DNA of 64,000 nucleotides from Mycobacterium sp. 1081908.1 (lineage in GTDB: Bacteria; Actinomycetota; Actinomycetes; Mycobacteriales; Mycobacteriaceae), in the NCBI RefSeq assembly GCF_001673535.1, contig NZ_LZLY01000022.1, positions 1-64,000 on the forward strand, written 5' to 3'. Below, piece after piece: positions 26,491-34,979 of the stretch. The position numbers were made by a program, and so were the translations under genes. Numbering within the stretch: the stretch's first letter is position 1; each line of letters opens with the position of its first letter. The notes beneath the pieces are model-generated. The model was not told where the DNA came from and did no database searches. It worked only from the letters and a program-made list of their open reading frames with translations.

Positions 26491-27003
26491 ATGCGTGCGT
26501 CGAATCAATTTGCCGACGTGACGACCGGCGTGGTGTACGTGCACGCCTCGCCCGCGGCGGTGTGCCCGCACGTCGAGTGGGCGTTGTCGTCGACCCTGCA
26601 GTCCAGGGCCAACCTGGTCTGGACGCCGCAGCCGGCGATGCCGGGGCAGCTGCGCGCGGTCACCAACTGGGTCGGGCCGGTGGGCACGGGCGCCCGGTTG
26701 GCCAACGCCCTGCGCTCCTGGTCGGTGCTGCGCTTCGAGGTCACCGAGGACCCGAGCCCCGGGGTCGACGGCCAGCGGTTCAGCCATACCCCGCAGCTCG
26801 GCCTGTGGAGCGGGTCGATGAGCGCCAACGGCGACGTCATGGTAGGCGAGATGCGGCTGCGATCGATGATGGCCCAGGGCGCCGACTACTTGGCGGCCGA
26901 GCTGGATTCGGTGCTGGGAACGGCGTGGGACGAGGCGCTCGAGGTGTATCGCGACGGCGGCGACGCGGGCGAGGTGACCTGGCTCAGCCGGGGCGTCGGC
27001 TAG
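26491..27003 (+). CDS. DUF3145 family protein (Rv2256c-like)
   Basis: The 170-residue protein contains the DUF3145 features: VYVHASPAAVCPHVEWALSS, QLRAVTNWVGPVGTGARLANALRSW, FEVTEDPSPGVDGQRFSHTP and GDVMVGEMRLR. The family is actinobacterial and its function unknown. The start ATG 26491 is preceded by GGAG; in-frame GTG 26470 or TTG 26452 would add 7 or 13 residues and bring the length nearer the roughly 177 residues I recall for Rv2256c. Its stop overlaps the stop of the convergent exported-protein gene (CTAG, 27000-27003). Confidence 0.8.
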   Translation: MRASNQFADVTTGVVYVHASPAAVCPHVEWALSSTLQSRANLVWTPQPAMPGQLRAVTNWVGPVGTGARLANALRSWSVLRFEVTEDPSPGVDGQRFSHTPQLGLWSGSMSANGDVMVGEMRLRSMMAQGADYLAAELDSVLGTAWDEALEVYRDGGDAGEVTWLSRGVG

Positions 27004-27518
27004 ACGACCGGCGGGCTAAACGGGGTGGCGGTCACGGGCATTTCGACACTGCCCTTGCAGGCGCCGTTCAAGATGTCCATGTGAAGCACGCCGGTGAGGC
27101 TGCCGTCGGGGCTGGGCGTCAGGGCCGTTATCGACCTCGCCGCGTCGTGTTCCACGACGCCGCCGAACAGCGGGCAATCCCATTGCCGGTTTATCTGCTG
27201 CACCCACTGGGACCCGTTCCAGGCGTATTGGACAGATCGCTGCATGTACGGATTCTTGGGCGCCGGCGGCTCGCTGACCGCGGCGACGCAGACGCCCGTC
27301 GAGCAGCTGGAAGTGAACGAGTAGCTGGCCCGTTGGGCGTATTCGGGCTGGCGGGCCGCCAGGCTGGTGCCGACTTTTTGGTTGGCGGAGAAGGTCAGCA
27401 GATAGGGCCCGTCCCAGGACGAGGCCGCGCCGGCGACAGCCGTAGGCGCAACCGCCAGAGAACAGCCCAGCGACGCAGCCCCCAACGCGAGCAGCGCGGT
27501 CTTGCGGTGTCCCGACAT
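27000..27518 (-). CDS. secreted protein of unknown function (Rv2253-like)
   Basis: The 172-residue protein has a signal peptide (MSGHRKTALLALGAASLGCS, cleavage in AVAGA at about residue 30). The mature part has four Cys and the pattern WDGPYLLTFSANQKVGTSLAARQPEYAQ, similar to a family of small exported mycobacterial proteins. Position next to the diacylglycerol kinase gene fits Rv2253. Function unknown. Confidence 0.8.
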   Translation of the reverse strand: MSGHRKTALLALGAASLGCSLAVAPTAVAGAASSWDGPYLLTFSANQKVGTSLAARQPEYAQRASYSFTSSCSTGVCVAAVSEPPAPKNPYMQRSVQYAWNGSQWVQQINRQWDCPLFGGVVEHDAARSITALTPSPDGSLTGVLHMDILNGACKGSVEMPVTATPFSPPVV

Positions 27519-27588
27519 CTTTCCTCCCGATGAGCAGGTATATCAAGATGTCGCTTTCGGTGTCCGAGTTGTTACAACGCCGTGATCC

Positions 27589-28497
27589 TCATCGGGCCGG
27601 TCGCAAGATCCGGGCCGCGGCCGGGACCGCGGAAATCTCGGCGGGCAGCGCGCAGGCGAAGTCGCCGTCGGCGTAGACGTTGATGCCGGGGCATTCCACG
27701 TGGATGGTCTTGGCGCGCGCCGTGGTCACCTCGTCGAGGTCGACGTGCGTGCCCTTCATGACGGTGGGGAACAGCCGGACCAGCTTCGTGCGGGACGCCG
27801 AATGCGCCATGGTGATGTCGAGCAGCCCGTCGGTGGGATCGGCGTGGGGACAGATCAGCAGGCCGCCGCCGTAGCTGCGGGTGTTGCCGAAGGCCGCCAG
27901 CGTGATGTCGGCGTCGATCTCCCGGGTGCCGTCGAACACCATGCGAAACGGCAAGAGCCGCAGCTGCGACAGCTCGGCCAGCATCGCGATGTAGTAGCGC
28001 AGCCGCCCGTGCGGCCAGGTCATCCGGTTGGCGCGATCGGTCACCAGGGAGTCGAACCCGGTGGCCGCGACGGTCCCGAACCACTTCTCGGTGTTGTCCC
28101 ACTGGATCCGGCCCAGGTCGATGGTTTCCGTCCAGCCGTCGACGACGACGTCGGCGGCGGCCGCGGGATCCTTTGTGGGAATGCCGAATTCGCGGGCGTG
28201 GTCGTTGCCGGTGCCGGCCGGGATGATGCCCAGCGGGACGTCGGTGCCCGCCAGCACCTGCAGGGCGTTGGAGACCACACCGTCGCCGCCGGTCACCATG
28301 ACCGCGTCGGTTCCCCGTTCGATCTCGGCGGCGACCAGGTGGCGCGCGTCCTCGGCGTCGTCGCCGATGATCTCGGTGACCTGCACGCCCCGCTCGTGCA
28401 GACGCGCGATCGCGACCTGCGCGGCGCGGATCGCGGCGCCGTGACCCGAGACGGGATTGGTCAGCGCGGTGACTTTGCCGACCTCGCGGCGGGTCAC
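27589..28497 (-). CDS. diacylglycerol kinase (Rv2252-like)
   Basis: The 302-residue lipid kinase has the DAGK catalytic motif VTGGDGVVSN (about residues 68-77) and the downstream IPAGTGNDHARE, with later FGNTRSYGGGLLICPHADPTDGLLDI typical of bacterial DgkB/YegS-type enzymes. It phosphorylates diacylglycerol to phosphatidate at the membrane, feeding phospholipid and phosphatidylinositol mannoside synthesis; Rv2252 has been shown to do this. The GTG start overlaps the stop of the flavoprotein gene (GTGA), so the two are an operon. Confidence 0.92.
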   Translation of the reverse strand: MTRREVGKVTALTNPVSGHGAAIRAAQVAIARLHERGVQVTEIIGDDAEDARHLVAAEIERGTDAVMVTGGDGVVSNALQVLAGTDVPLGIIPAGTGNDHAREFGIPTKDPAAAADVVVDGWTETIDLGRIQWDNTEKWFGTVAATGFDSLVTDRANRMTWPHGRLRYYIAMLAELSQLRLLPFRMVFDGTREIDADITLAAFGNTRSYGGGLLICPHADPTDGLLDITMAHSASRTKLVRLFPTVMKGTHVDLDEVTTARAKTIHVECPGINVYADGDFACALPAEISAVPAAARILRPAR

Positions 28498-30104
28498 GGA
28501 ATCAGCTTGCCGGGGTTGAGGATTCCGGCCGGGTCGAGCGTCGCCTTGACCGCGCGCAGGACCTGGACGCCCAGCTCGCCGACCTCGTCGCGCATCCAGG
28601 GCCGGTGGTCGGCGCCGACCGAATGATGGTGGGTGATGGTTCCGCCGGCGGCGACGATCGCGTCCGAGGCGGCCTTCTTGGCGGCCCACCACTGCTCGAT
28701 CGGATTGCCGCGCTGCCCGGCGACGACCGTGAAGTACAGCGAAGCGCCGGTGGGGTAGACGTGCGAGATGTGGCACATCACCAGCGCGGGTGTGCCGGAT
28801 TCGGCCAGCGCGCTCGTAAGCGCATCGGTGACAGCGGCTTTCAGCCTCGGAACGTTGGACCAGTCGGTGGCGGTCTCGAGGGTCTCGCAGAGCGCGCCGG
28901 CGGACAGCAGCGAGTCGCGCAGGTACGGCGCGGCGAACCGGCCCCGCTCCCACGCCTGCGCCGGCGCCTCGCCCAGCGACGTGCCGCCCTTGGCCGCCAG
29001 CAGCGCGCTGGTCTCGGCGTGCCGGCTCTCGACGTGCTCCTTGGTGCCCTCGAAGGCCGTGATGCCCAGGCAACCGCCGGTGATCTGGCTTTCGCCGATC
29101 GCCTCGGTGGTGGCGAGGTTGACCCCGGTCTCGACCTCGTCGGAGAGCCGAATCACGGTGGGGCCGGTGGCGTTTTGCGTGACGGCGCGCAGGGCCGCGG
29201 CCCCGGTCTCGAAATCGGGGAACGACCACGCCTCGTAGCGCACGGCTTCGGGGATCCGGTGCACGCGCAGGCGCACTTGGGTGATGACGCCGAGCGTTCC
29301 CTCCGAGCCGAGCAGCAGCTGACGCAGGTCGGGGCCCGCGGCCGATTCCGGTGCGCGGCCCAGCTCCATCGTGCCCACCGGTGTGACCATCCGCAGGCCG
29401 CGAACCATGTCGTTGAACCGGCCGTAGCCCGCCGAGTCCTGGCCCGACGACCGCGTCGCGGCGAAGCCGCCGATGGTGGCGTACTCGAAGCTCTGCGGGA
29501 AGTGGCCGAGCGAAAAGCCGTGTTCGCCGAGCAGGCGTTCGGCGTCCGGCCCGGTGACCCCGGCCCCGAAGACGGCCTGGCCGGACACCTCGTCCAGCTC
29601 GATGAGCCGGTCGAAGCGGCGCAGGTCGAGCGACACCACGGCGCCGAACTCGCCGCGGGTGGGGTCGAGACCGCCGACCACGCTGGTGCCGCCGCCGAAC
29701 GGGATCACGGCGATGCGGTGCTCGGAGCAGTAGCGCAGGACCGCGGCGACGGCGTCGTCGTCCGCGGGCAGCAACACGGCGTCGGGCGCGTCCTGCACCC
29801 CGGCATCCCTGCGGCGCAGCAGGTCGAGCGTGGACTTGCCGCCGGCGCGCAGCAGCCGGTCGCGGTCGGCCGTGCGGCAGTGCTCGGCGCCGACGATGCC
29901 GGCCAGCGCCTCTTTGTCGGCGGGGGACAACGCTGACGGGCGCAGCTTCACCTGGTCGGCGTCGAGTTCGGGTTGGTCCGAATCCTGCAGGCTCACAGCC
30001 TGTTTCAGCAGCGCGCGGATCCCCTCGGAGAGGGGCTTGGCCGCGGCGGGGTCCCCCCATGCGTTCCACTTCATCGGCGGGAGGAGTTGCTCGGCGTGCG
30101 TCAT
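28494..30104 (-). CDS. FAD-linked oxidase, alkyldihydroxyacetone-phosphate-synthase-like (Rv2251-like)
   Basis: The 536-residue protein has a PCMH-type FAD domain (VIPFGGGTSVVGG; EYATIGGFAATRSSG) and a C-terminal cap ending HHHSVG before a final NPGKLIP. The His-rich HHHSVG loop is diagnostic of alkyl-DHAP synthase, which swaps the acyl chain of acyl-DHAP for a fatty alcohol to make ether lipids. Ether lipids are not established in mycobacteria, so the reaction may differ. It heads the operon with diacylglycerol kinase and is divergent from the TetR/glpD1 unit, giving a glycerolipid neighbourhood. Confidence 0.88.
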   Translation of the reverse strand: MTHAEQLLPPMKWNAWGDPAAAKPLSEGIRALLKQAVSLQDSDQPELDADQVKLRPSALSPADKEALAGIVGAEHCRTADRDRLLRAGGKSTLDLLRRRDAGVQDAPDAVLLPADDDAVAAVLRYCSEHRIAVIPFGGGTSVVGGLDPTRGEFGAVVSLDLRRFDRLIELDEVSGQAVFGAGVTGPDAERLLGEHGFSLGHFPQSFEYATIGGFAATRSSGQDSAGYGRFNDMVRGLRMVTPVGTMELGRAPESAAGPDLRQLLLGSEGTLGVITQVRLRVHRIPEAVRYEAWSFPDFETGAAALRAVTQNATGPTVIRLSDEVETGVNLATTEAIGESQITGGCLGITAFEGTKEHVESRHAETSALLAAKGGTSLGEAPAQAWERGRFAAPYLRDSLLSAGALCETLETATDWSNVPRLKAAVTDALTSALAESGTPALVMCHISHVYPTGASLYFTVVAGQRGNPIEQWWAAKKAASDAIVAAGGTITHHHSVGADHRPWMRDEVGELGVQVLRAVKATLDPAGILNPGKLIP

Positions 30105-30141
30105 GCGTTACAGTATTACACATGCTGTCAATCAGTAACGC
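30105..30141. promoter_or_regulatory. inverted repeat in the divergent flavoprotein/TetR promoter
   Basis: GCGTTAC (30105-30111) and GTAACGC (30135-30141) are exact inverted repeats 23 bp apart. Within them ACAG (30110-30113) and CTGT (30125-30128) form an inner pair. The flavoprotein and TetR starts are only 17 bp apart, so any operator must lie over both starts. It is a candidate site for the TetR; the long spacing makes it less certain than the other palindromes. Confidence 0.4.
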
Positions 30142-30691
30142 TCCGCCGGACACCCGGGACCGGATCCTGTCGGCGGCGGCCAGCTGCGTGGTCGATTTCG
30201 GGGTGGACCGGGTCACCCTGGCCGAGATCGCCCGGCGGGCCGGTGTCAGCCGGCCCACCGTGTACCGCCGCTGGCCGGACACCAAGTCGATCGTGGCGGC
30301 GCTGCTGACCCAGCGCATCGTCGGCGTGATGCGCGACGCGCCGCTGCTCGGCGACGACCGAGAATCCCTTGTGCGACAGATCGTTACGGTCGCCAACCTG
30401 CTTCGTCACGACGAGCTCGTGATGTCGGTGATGCACTCGGAGCTGGCACCGATCTACATCACCGAGCGCCTCGGGGCCAGCCAGCAGATGCTGATCGACG
30501 CCCTGGCCGAGCGCCTGCGCGCGGCCCAGCGCCACGGCAGCGTCCGCGCCGGCGATCCGCTGCAGATGGCCACGATGGTGCTGCTCATCGCGCAGTCGAC
30601 CATCCAGTCCGAGCGGATCGTCCGCCCGATCCTCGACGCCGACGCGCTGGCCGCCGAACTCGCCTACTCGCTCAACGGATACCTGTCGTGA
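30122..30691 (+). CDS. TetR-family regulator divergent from the flavoprotein (Rv2250c-like)
   Basis: The 189-residue protein has an N-terminal TetR domain: RDRILSAAASCVVDFGVDRVTLAEIARRAGVSRPTVYRRWPD, shown in part, with HTH at about residues 31-50. The ATG at 30122 is preferred; an ATG at 30061 in another arrangement would run through the flavoprotein start. The stop overlaps the glpD1 start (GTGA), making a TetR-glpD1 operon. It probably controls both this operon and the divergent flavoprotein/kinase operon. Confidence 0.87.
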   Translation: MLSISNAPPDTRDRILSAAASCVVDFGVDRVTLAEIARRAGVSRPTVYRRWPDTKSIVAALLTQRIVGVMRDAPLLGDDRESLVRQIVTVANLLRHDELVMSVMHSELAPIYITERLGASQQMLIDALAERLRAAQRHGSVRAGDPLQMATMVLLIAQSTIQSERIVRPILDADALAAELAYSLNGYLS

Positions 30692-32220
30692 CGGCCCTGA
30701 ACGCCGCGCGGCGCATTGCCGACCTGACCGAACTGGCCGACGGCGAACCGCTGGACGTCGTCGTGATCGGCGGCGGCATCACCGGCGTCGGGATCGCCCT
30801 GGACGCCGCGTCGCGGGGCCTGCGGGTGGCGCTGGTGGAAAAACACGACCTGGCGTTCGGCACCAGCCGCTGGAGTTCCAAGCTGGTCCACGGCGGTCTG
30901 CGGTACCTGGCGACGGGAAACGTCGGCATCGCCCGGCGCAGCGCCATCGAGCGCGGAATCCTGATGACGCGCAACGCCCCCCATCTCGTTCACGCGATGC
31001 CGCAGCTGGTGCCGTTGCTGCCGTCGTTGAGCCACACCAAGCGGGCGCTGGTGCGCGCGGGATTCCTGGCCGGCGACGGGCTGCGGGCGCTGGCGGGGAC
31101 GCCGTCGTCGGTGCTGCCGCGGTCGCGGCGCGTTTCGGCGGCACGCGCCGTGCAGATGGCACCCACGGTTCGGCGCGACGGCCTCGACGGCGGCCTTCTG
31201 GCCTACGACGGGCAGCTGATCGACGACGCACGCCTTGTCACGGCCGTCGCGCGCACCGCGGCGCAACACGGCGCCCGCATCCTGACCTATGTCGCGGCCT
31301 CCGAGGCGGCGGGCACCTCGGTGCGGCTGACCGATCAGCGCACGGGACAGTCGTTCGACGTGTCGGCCCGCGCGGTGATCAACGCGGCCGGGGTGTGGGC
31401 GGCCGAGCTCGACGATTCGTTGCGGCTGCGGCCCAGCCGCGGGACGCACCTCGTCTTCGACGCTCGGGCGTTCGGGAATCCGACTGCGGCCCTTACGGTT
31501 CCGATTCCCGGTGAGCTCAATCGCTTCGTGTTCGCCATGCCCGAACAGCTCGGCCGGGTCTACCTGGGGCTGACCGACGAGGACGCGCCCGGCCCGATCC
31601 CGGACGTGCCGGAGCCGTCCGGCGACGAGACCGCGTTCCTGCTGGACACGGTGAACACCGCGCTGGGCAGTCAGCTGGGTGCCTCCGACGTGATCGGCGC
31701 CTACGCCGGGCTGCGGCCGCTGATCGACGCCGGTGAGGGCCGCACCGCCGACCTGTCGCGCGAGCACGCCGTCATCGAGGCGCCGTCCGGCGTCATCAGC
31801 ATCATCGGCGGCAAGCTGACCGAATACCGCCACATGGCCGAGGACGTCCTGGACTTCACCGTCGCCAAGCGGGGGCTGAGCGCGGCCGGCTGCCGGACCC
31901 GCGACCTGCCGCTGATCGGGGCGCCGGGCAATCCGGGGCCCGGGGCGGGTTCGGGCGCCGGGTTGCCCGCGTCGCTGGTGGCGCGGTACGGCGCGGAGGC
32001 GCCCAACGTCATCGCGAGCGCGAGCTGCGACCGCCCGACCGACCCGGTCGCCGAGGGCATCGACGTGACCCGGGCGGAGTTCGAGTACGCCGTCACCCAC
32101 GAGTGCGCGCTGGACGTCGACGACATCCTGGACCGGCGAACCCGGATCGGCCTGGTGGCGCGGGATCGCGACCGGGTGGTCGCGGTGGCGGAGGAGTTCC
32201 TCGCTGGCGCCGGAAAGTGA
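30688..32220 (+). CDS. glpD1: FAD-dependent glycerol-3-phosphate dehydrogenase
   Basis: The 510-residue enzyme oxidises sn-glycerol-3-phosphate to dihydroxyacetone phosphate at the membrane, passing electrons to menaquinone. The dinucleotide fold VVVIGGGITGVGIALDAASRG (partly quoted) is at about residues 25-44, followed by the GlpD motif FGTSRWSSKLVHGGLRYL and the later GGKLTEYRHMAE. It corresponds to GlpD1 (Rv2249c). The GTG start overlaps the TetR stop. DHAP from this enzyme is the precursor class used by the divergent alkyl-DHAP-synthase-like protein. Confidence 0.93.
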   Translation: MTALNAARRIADLTELADGEPLDVVVIGGGITGVGIALDAASRGLRVALVEKHDLAFGTSRWSSKLVHGGLRYLATGNVGIARRSAIERGILMTRNAPHLVHAMPQLVPLLPSLSHTKRALVRAGFLAGDGLRALAGTPSSVLPRSRRVSAARAVQMAPTVRRDGLDGGLLAYDGQLIDDARLVTAVARTAAQHGARILTYVAASEAAGTSVRLTDQRTGQSFDVSARAVINAAGVWAAELDDSLRLRPSRGTHLVFDARAFGNPTAALTVPIPGELNRFVFAMPEQLGRVYLGLTDEDAPGPIPDVPEPSGDETAFLLDTVNTALGSQLGASDVIGAYAGLRPLIDAGEGRTADLSREHAVIEAPSGVISIIGGKLTEYRHMAEDVLDFTVAKRGLSAAGCRTRDLPLIGAPGNPGPGAGSGAGLPASLVARYGAEAPNVIASASCDRPTDPVAEGIDVTRAEFEYAVTHECALDVDDILDRRTRIGLVARDRDRVVAVAEEFLAGAGK

Positions 32221-32232
32221 TAGGCACTATCA
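32218..32232. promoter_or_regulatory. TGATAG-N3-CTATCA palindrome
   Basis: TGATAGgcaCTATCA is a perfect 15-bp dyad whose first three bases are the glpD1 stop codon. It lies 8 bp before the GTG of the flavin hydroxylase, followed by ATTTTAG, a promoter-like AT run. Its half-site TGATAG is shared with the longer palindrome at 6556-6577. It is a candidate operator for the hydroxylase gene. Confidence 0.5.
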
Positions 32233-32239
32233 TTTTAGT

Positions 32240-33853
32240 GTGACTTCCACATTGGATGTACCGGTGCTGATCGTCGGCGCGGGAGCCGCCGGCCTGGCCA
32301 CCTCCGCGCTGCTCGCCAAACACGGTGTTCGCTCGTTGGTGGTCGAGAAGCGCGGTGAGGTGTTCATCTACCCGAAGGCGCGCAACCTGAGCTTCCGCAG
32401 CCTGGAGATCCTGCGTGGCCTTGGCTTGGCCGACGAGGTCCACGCGATCGCCCACGGCGTTTCCGACATGCGCAGCAGGCCGACGCTCAACAGCCCCGAA
32501 GAGCGTCAGGCACTCGACGTCAACGCGATCTTCGCGCCGTTCAAGGACCTGAGCCCGGAACCCGGCGGCCAGTACTGCCCGCAGAGCGCCTTCGAACCGA
32601 TCCTGCTCACGCACATCCGCCGGCACGGTAGCGAGGCGCGCTACAACACGGAGTTGGGCTCGTTCGACCAGGACGACAGCGGCGTCACCGCGGTCATCCG
32701 CGACCGCGAGTCGGGCGCGACCGAGACGGTGCGCGCCGACTACCTCGTCGCCGCCGACGGCGTGCACAGCCCGATCCGCGACGCGCTGGGCGTGACGACC
32801 TCCGGCTACGGGGCGCTGCCGATCTATGTCGTGTTCGTCTACTTCCGGGCGCCGTGGCGGCAATTCGCCCGCGGCCTCGGGGCGGGCGACGGCATCCAAG
32901 TTAAAAACCCGGACGTGGAGGGCATCTTTCTGCCGGTGCGCGACGACTTCGGAATGTTCATCAGCACCTACTTTCCCGCCCGCGGCGAATCCGTCGAACA
33001 ATTCACCACGCAGCGGTGCCGCGAGATGCTGACGAAAGCGATCGGCGAGCCGATCGATGTGGAGGTCATCGACGTCGCGCCGTGGCAGCCGTACGAGCGG
33101 GTCGCCGACCAATTCCGCTGCGGCCGAGTGTTTCTCGTCGGCGATTCGGCCCACACCATGCCGCCGTTCAAGGCCGGCGGGGCCAACACCGCCATCCAGA
33201 GCGCGCACAACCTGGCCTGGAAGCTGGCTAGCGTTTTGGACGGGACCGCCGGCCCGGGGTTGTTGGGTACCTACCATGTCGAGCGGCACCCGGTCGGGCG
33301 TTTCAACGCGCGCCAGTCGCTCACCGGGCCGTCGCTGGCCTTCCTGCGGTTGGACGACGACCGGCCGCAATTGCCGCCGGACGAGGAGGCGCCGATGTTC
33401 GCGGTGCTCATCGGTTACCAATACCGCTCTGCCGCAGTGGTTTCCGATGACCCCGCACCGGTAGACCCGGACGCCGTGTCGCTGGTGGCCGGATTGCGCG
33501 GGCAGCCCGGCACCCGTGTCCCGCACGCCTGGGTCGTCGACGGCGGGAGGCGGGTCTCCATCCTCGATCTGCTCGGGACCGGCTTCACGCTGCTGACCGG
33601 AGACGACGACTCCGCGTGGTCGGACGCCGCAGCCCACGCGTCGAAGGCCGCCGGCGTCCCAATCACTTTGCGGCGCATCGGAACCGCGCTCGACGCCGAC
33701 GGCTCGTGGTCCACCGTCACGGGACTCGCGCCCGACGGGGCGCTGCTGGTGCGCCCCGACGACTTCGTCGCCTGGCGCGCCGACGCGCCTCCGAGCGCGC
33801 CCGGGGACGAGCTCGGCCGGGCGCTGTGCCGGATCCTCGGCCGCGCGCCGTGA
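32240..33853 (+). CDS. FAD-dependent aromatic hydroxylase (PheA/TfdB-type)
   Basis: The 537-residue protein has three flavin-monooxygenase fingerprints: GxGxxG in VLIVGAGAAGLATS (about 10-23), the DG motif in YLVAADGVHSPIR (about 168-180), and the GD motif in VFLVGDSAHTMPPFKAGGANT (about 298-318, partly quoted). The C-terminal thioredoxin-like region is as in phenol and 3-(3-hydroxyphenyl)propionate hydroxylases. It inserts one oxygen into an aromatic or polyketide substrate using NAD(P)H; the substrate cannot be read. The stop overlaps the next gene by 4 bp. Confidence 0.88.
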   Translation: MTSTLDVPVLIVGAGAAGLATSALLAKHGVRSLVVEKRGEVFIYPKARNLSFRSLEILRGLGLADEVHAIAHGVSDMRSRPTLNSPEERQALDVNAIFAPFKDLSPEPGGQYCPQSAFEPILLTHIRRHGSEARYNTELGSFDQDDSGVTAVIRDRESGATETVRADYLVAADGVHSPIRDALGVTTSGYGALPIYVVFVYFRAPWRQFARGLGAGDGIQVKNPDVEGIFLPVRDDFGMFISTYFPARGESVEQFTTQRCREMLTKAIGEPIDVEVIDVAPWQPYERVADQFRCGRVFLVGDSAHTMPPFKAGGANTAIQSAHNLAWKLASVLDGTAGPGLLGTYHVERHPVGRFNARQSLTGPSLAFLRLDDDRPQLPPDEEAPMFAVLIGYQYRSAAVVSDDPAPVDPDAVSLVAGLRGQPGTRVPHAWVVDGGRRVSILDLLGTGFTLLTGDDDSAWSDAAAHASKAAGVPITLRRIGTALDADGSWSTVTGLAPDGALLVRPDDFVAWRADAPPSAPGDELGRALCRILGRAP

Positions 33854-34188
33854 CCGACCCTCCGCGTTTGGAAACGGTGGCCTGCCTGGGGCCGAGTACC
33901 ACCGCGTCGCGGGGAACCTACAAATGGATCGACGAGCTGGAAAAGCGGCCTCGCAATGGCCAGACATTCCACGAGCGCCTGATGCGGGCGGGGACGACCA
34001 AACCATTCACCCGTTTTTCGTTCGCGTCGCTCTACCGCGACTACCTGTGGCGGGAAATGGTTCTGCGCCAAAGCTTTGACGAGATCTCTCGGCGCAACGG
34101 GTGGCAATTCCACATCGACGGCATTCACCTCAACACGAACGGCGGGCGCATCCTCACCGAGGTTGTCCAGGAGTTCCTCGCCTCCTGA
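33850..34188 (+). CDS. SGNH/GDSL hydrolase with the central part missing
   Basis: The GTG overlaps the hydroxylase stop (GTGA). The 112 residues read like the two ends of an SGNH hydrolase joined together. The N-terminus ETVACLGPSTTASRGTYKWIDELEKR fits block I (the GDS/GPS region with the nucleophilic Ser). The C-terminus GWQFHIDGIHLNTNGGRILTEVVQEFL fits block V (Asp-xx-His). The middle blocks with the oxyanion Gly and Asn (GTND-like) are absent. Full-length relatives are about 200-230 residues. The frame is uninterrupted, so it is either an internally deleted pseudogene or an unusually small protein; loss of function is more likely. Confidence 0.6.
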   Translation: MTDPPRLETVACLGPSTTASRGTYKWIDELEKRPRNGQTFHERLMRAGTTKPFTRFSFASLYRDYLWREMVLRQSFDEISRRNGWQFHIDGIHLNTNGGRILTEVVQEFLAS

Positions 34189-34209
34189 AACGAGTCACTT
34201 GATGACCGT

Positions 34210-34232
34210 TGACCAATATTGTATTTTGGTCA
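34210..34232. promoter_or_regulatory. TGACCAA-N9-TTGGTCA palindrome, probable TetR operator
   Basis: Exact 7-bp arms, TGACCAA and TTGGTCA, flank an AT-rich 9-bp centre, 30 bp upstream of the TetR ATG at 34263. The AT-rich centre (TATTGTATT) may include a -10 element. Position implies autorepression by the TetR at 34263-34979, with the downstream methyltransferase co-regulated. Confidence 0.65.
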
Positions 34233-34262
34233 CGAGTTGAGTGGGGACCGGAAGGATCGCCG

Positions 34263-34979
34263 ATGGCCGAACCTGTGCGCCTCGGCCGGCGGGATCGGGC
34301 CGATCGGATCCTCGACGTGGCCAGGGACTTGCTGCTGTCGTGGGGCTACCGGCGGGTGACGGTCGATGAATTGGCTCGTCGCGCCGGCGTCGGGAAGGGA
34401 ACCATCTACCTGCACTGGCGATCCCGCGAGGAGGTGTTCCACGCGGTCAGTGCCCGGGAGGCCGCGACGATGGCGGACGCGATCGTGCAGGCGATCGCTA
34501 GTGATCCGGCCGAGGTCGCCCTGCACCGCTACGTGCGCCGGCTGTTCGTCGAGGCGATGAACCGCCCCGTGTTGCGCGCTTTGTACACCCGCGACGCCGA
34601 CACGCTCGACACGTTCCTCGCGGCGGCGAATCATCAGCGGCTGGAGGAAGGCAAGCTCGGGGTGCACCGCGACTACCTGGGTGTGCTCGCCGCGGGGGGA
34701 CTGCTGCGGCCGGACTTGCGACCCGAAGACCTCGGTTACACCCTGCCGACCATCGTGTTCGGGTTTTTCGCGGCGGAGCCGTTTTTGTCGCCGGCCATCG
34801 GGCTGACCTTGGAACAGAAGGCCGATCAGCTCGCCGAGACGGTGCGGCGGGCGTTCGGGCCCAGCAAAGTGCCGGGTCTCGGCGCGGTGAAGAGGGCTGC
34901 GGTGCAAGCCATTCCGATATTCGAACGACTTGCCCGGGATTACCGGGCCGCCGCTTACGGAGGAGATGACGATGACTGA
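34263..34979 (+). CDS. TetR-family transcriptional regulator
   Basis: The 238-residue protein has the TetR HTH in VTVDELARRAGVGKGTIYLHW (about residues 33-53) after the usual RADRILDVARDLLLSWGYRR helix. The ATG at 34263 follows GGAAGGA and begins close to the HTH; an upstream ATG at 34209 lies in the palindrome and is less likely. The C-terminal domain has long helices. The stop overlaps the start of the membrane-methyltransferase gene by 8 bp, so the two are one operon under the palindrome at 34210-34232. Confidence 0.87.
   Translation: MAEPVRLGRRDRADRILDVARDLLLSWGYRRVTVDELARRAGVGKGTIYLHWRSREEVFHAVSAREAATMADAIVQAIASDPAEVALHRYVRRLFVEAMNRPVLRALYTRDADTLDTFLAAANHQRLEEGKLGVHRDYLGVLAAGGLLRPDLRPEDLGYTLPTIVFGFFAAEPFLSPAIGLTLEQKADQLAETVRRAFGPSKVPGLGAVKRAAVQAIPIFERLARDYRAAAYGGDDDD

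Noticed and set aside
27589..30396. A single 935-codon leftward frame through the kinase and flavoprotein
   Set aside because: Its upstream part is antisense-like low-complexity sequence overlapping the flavoprotein in another frame. The true kinase starts at GTG 28497 with GTGA coupling.
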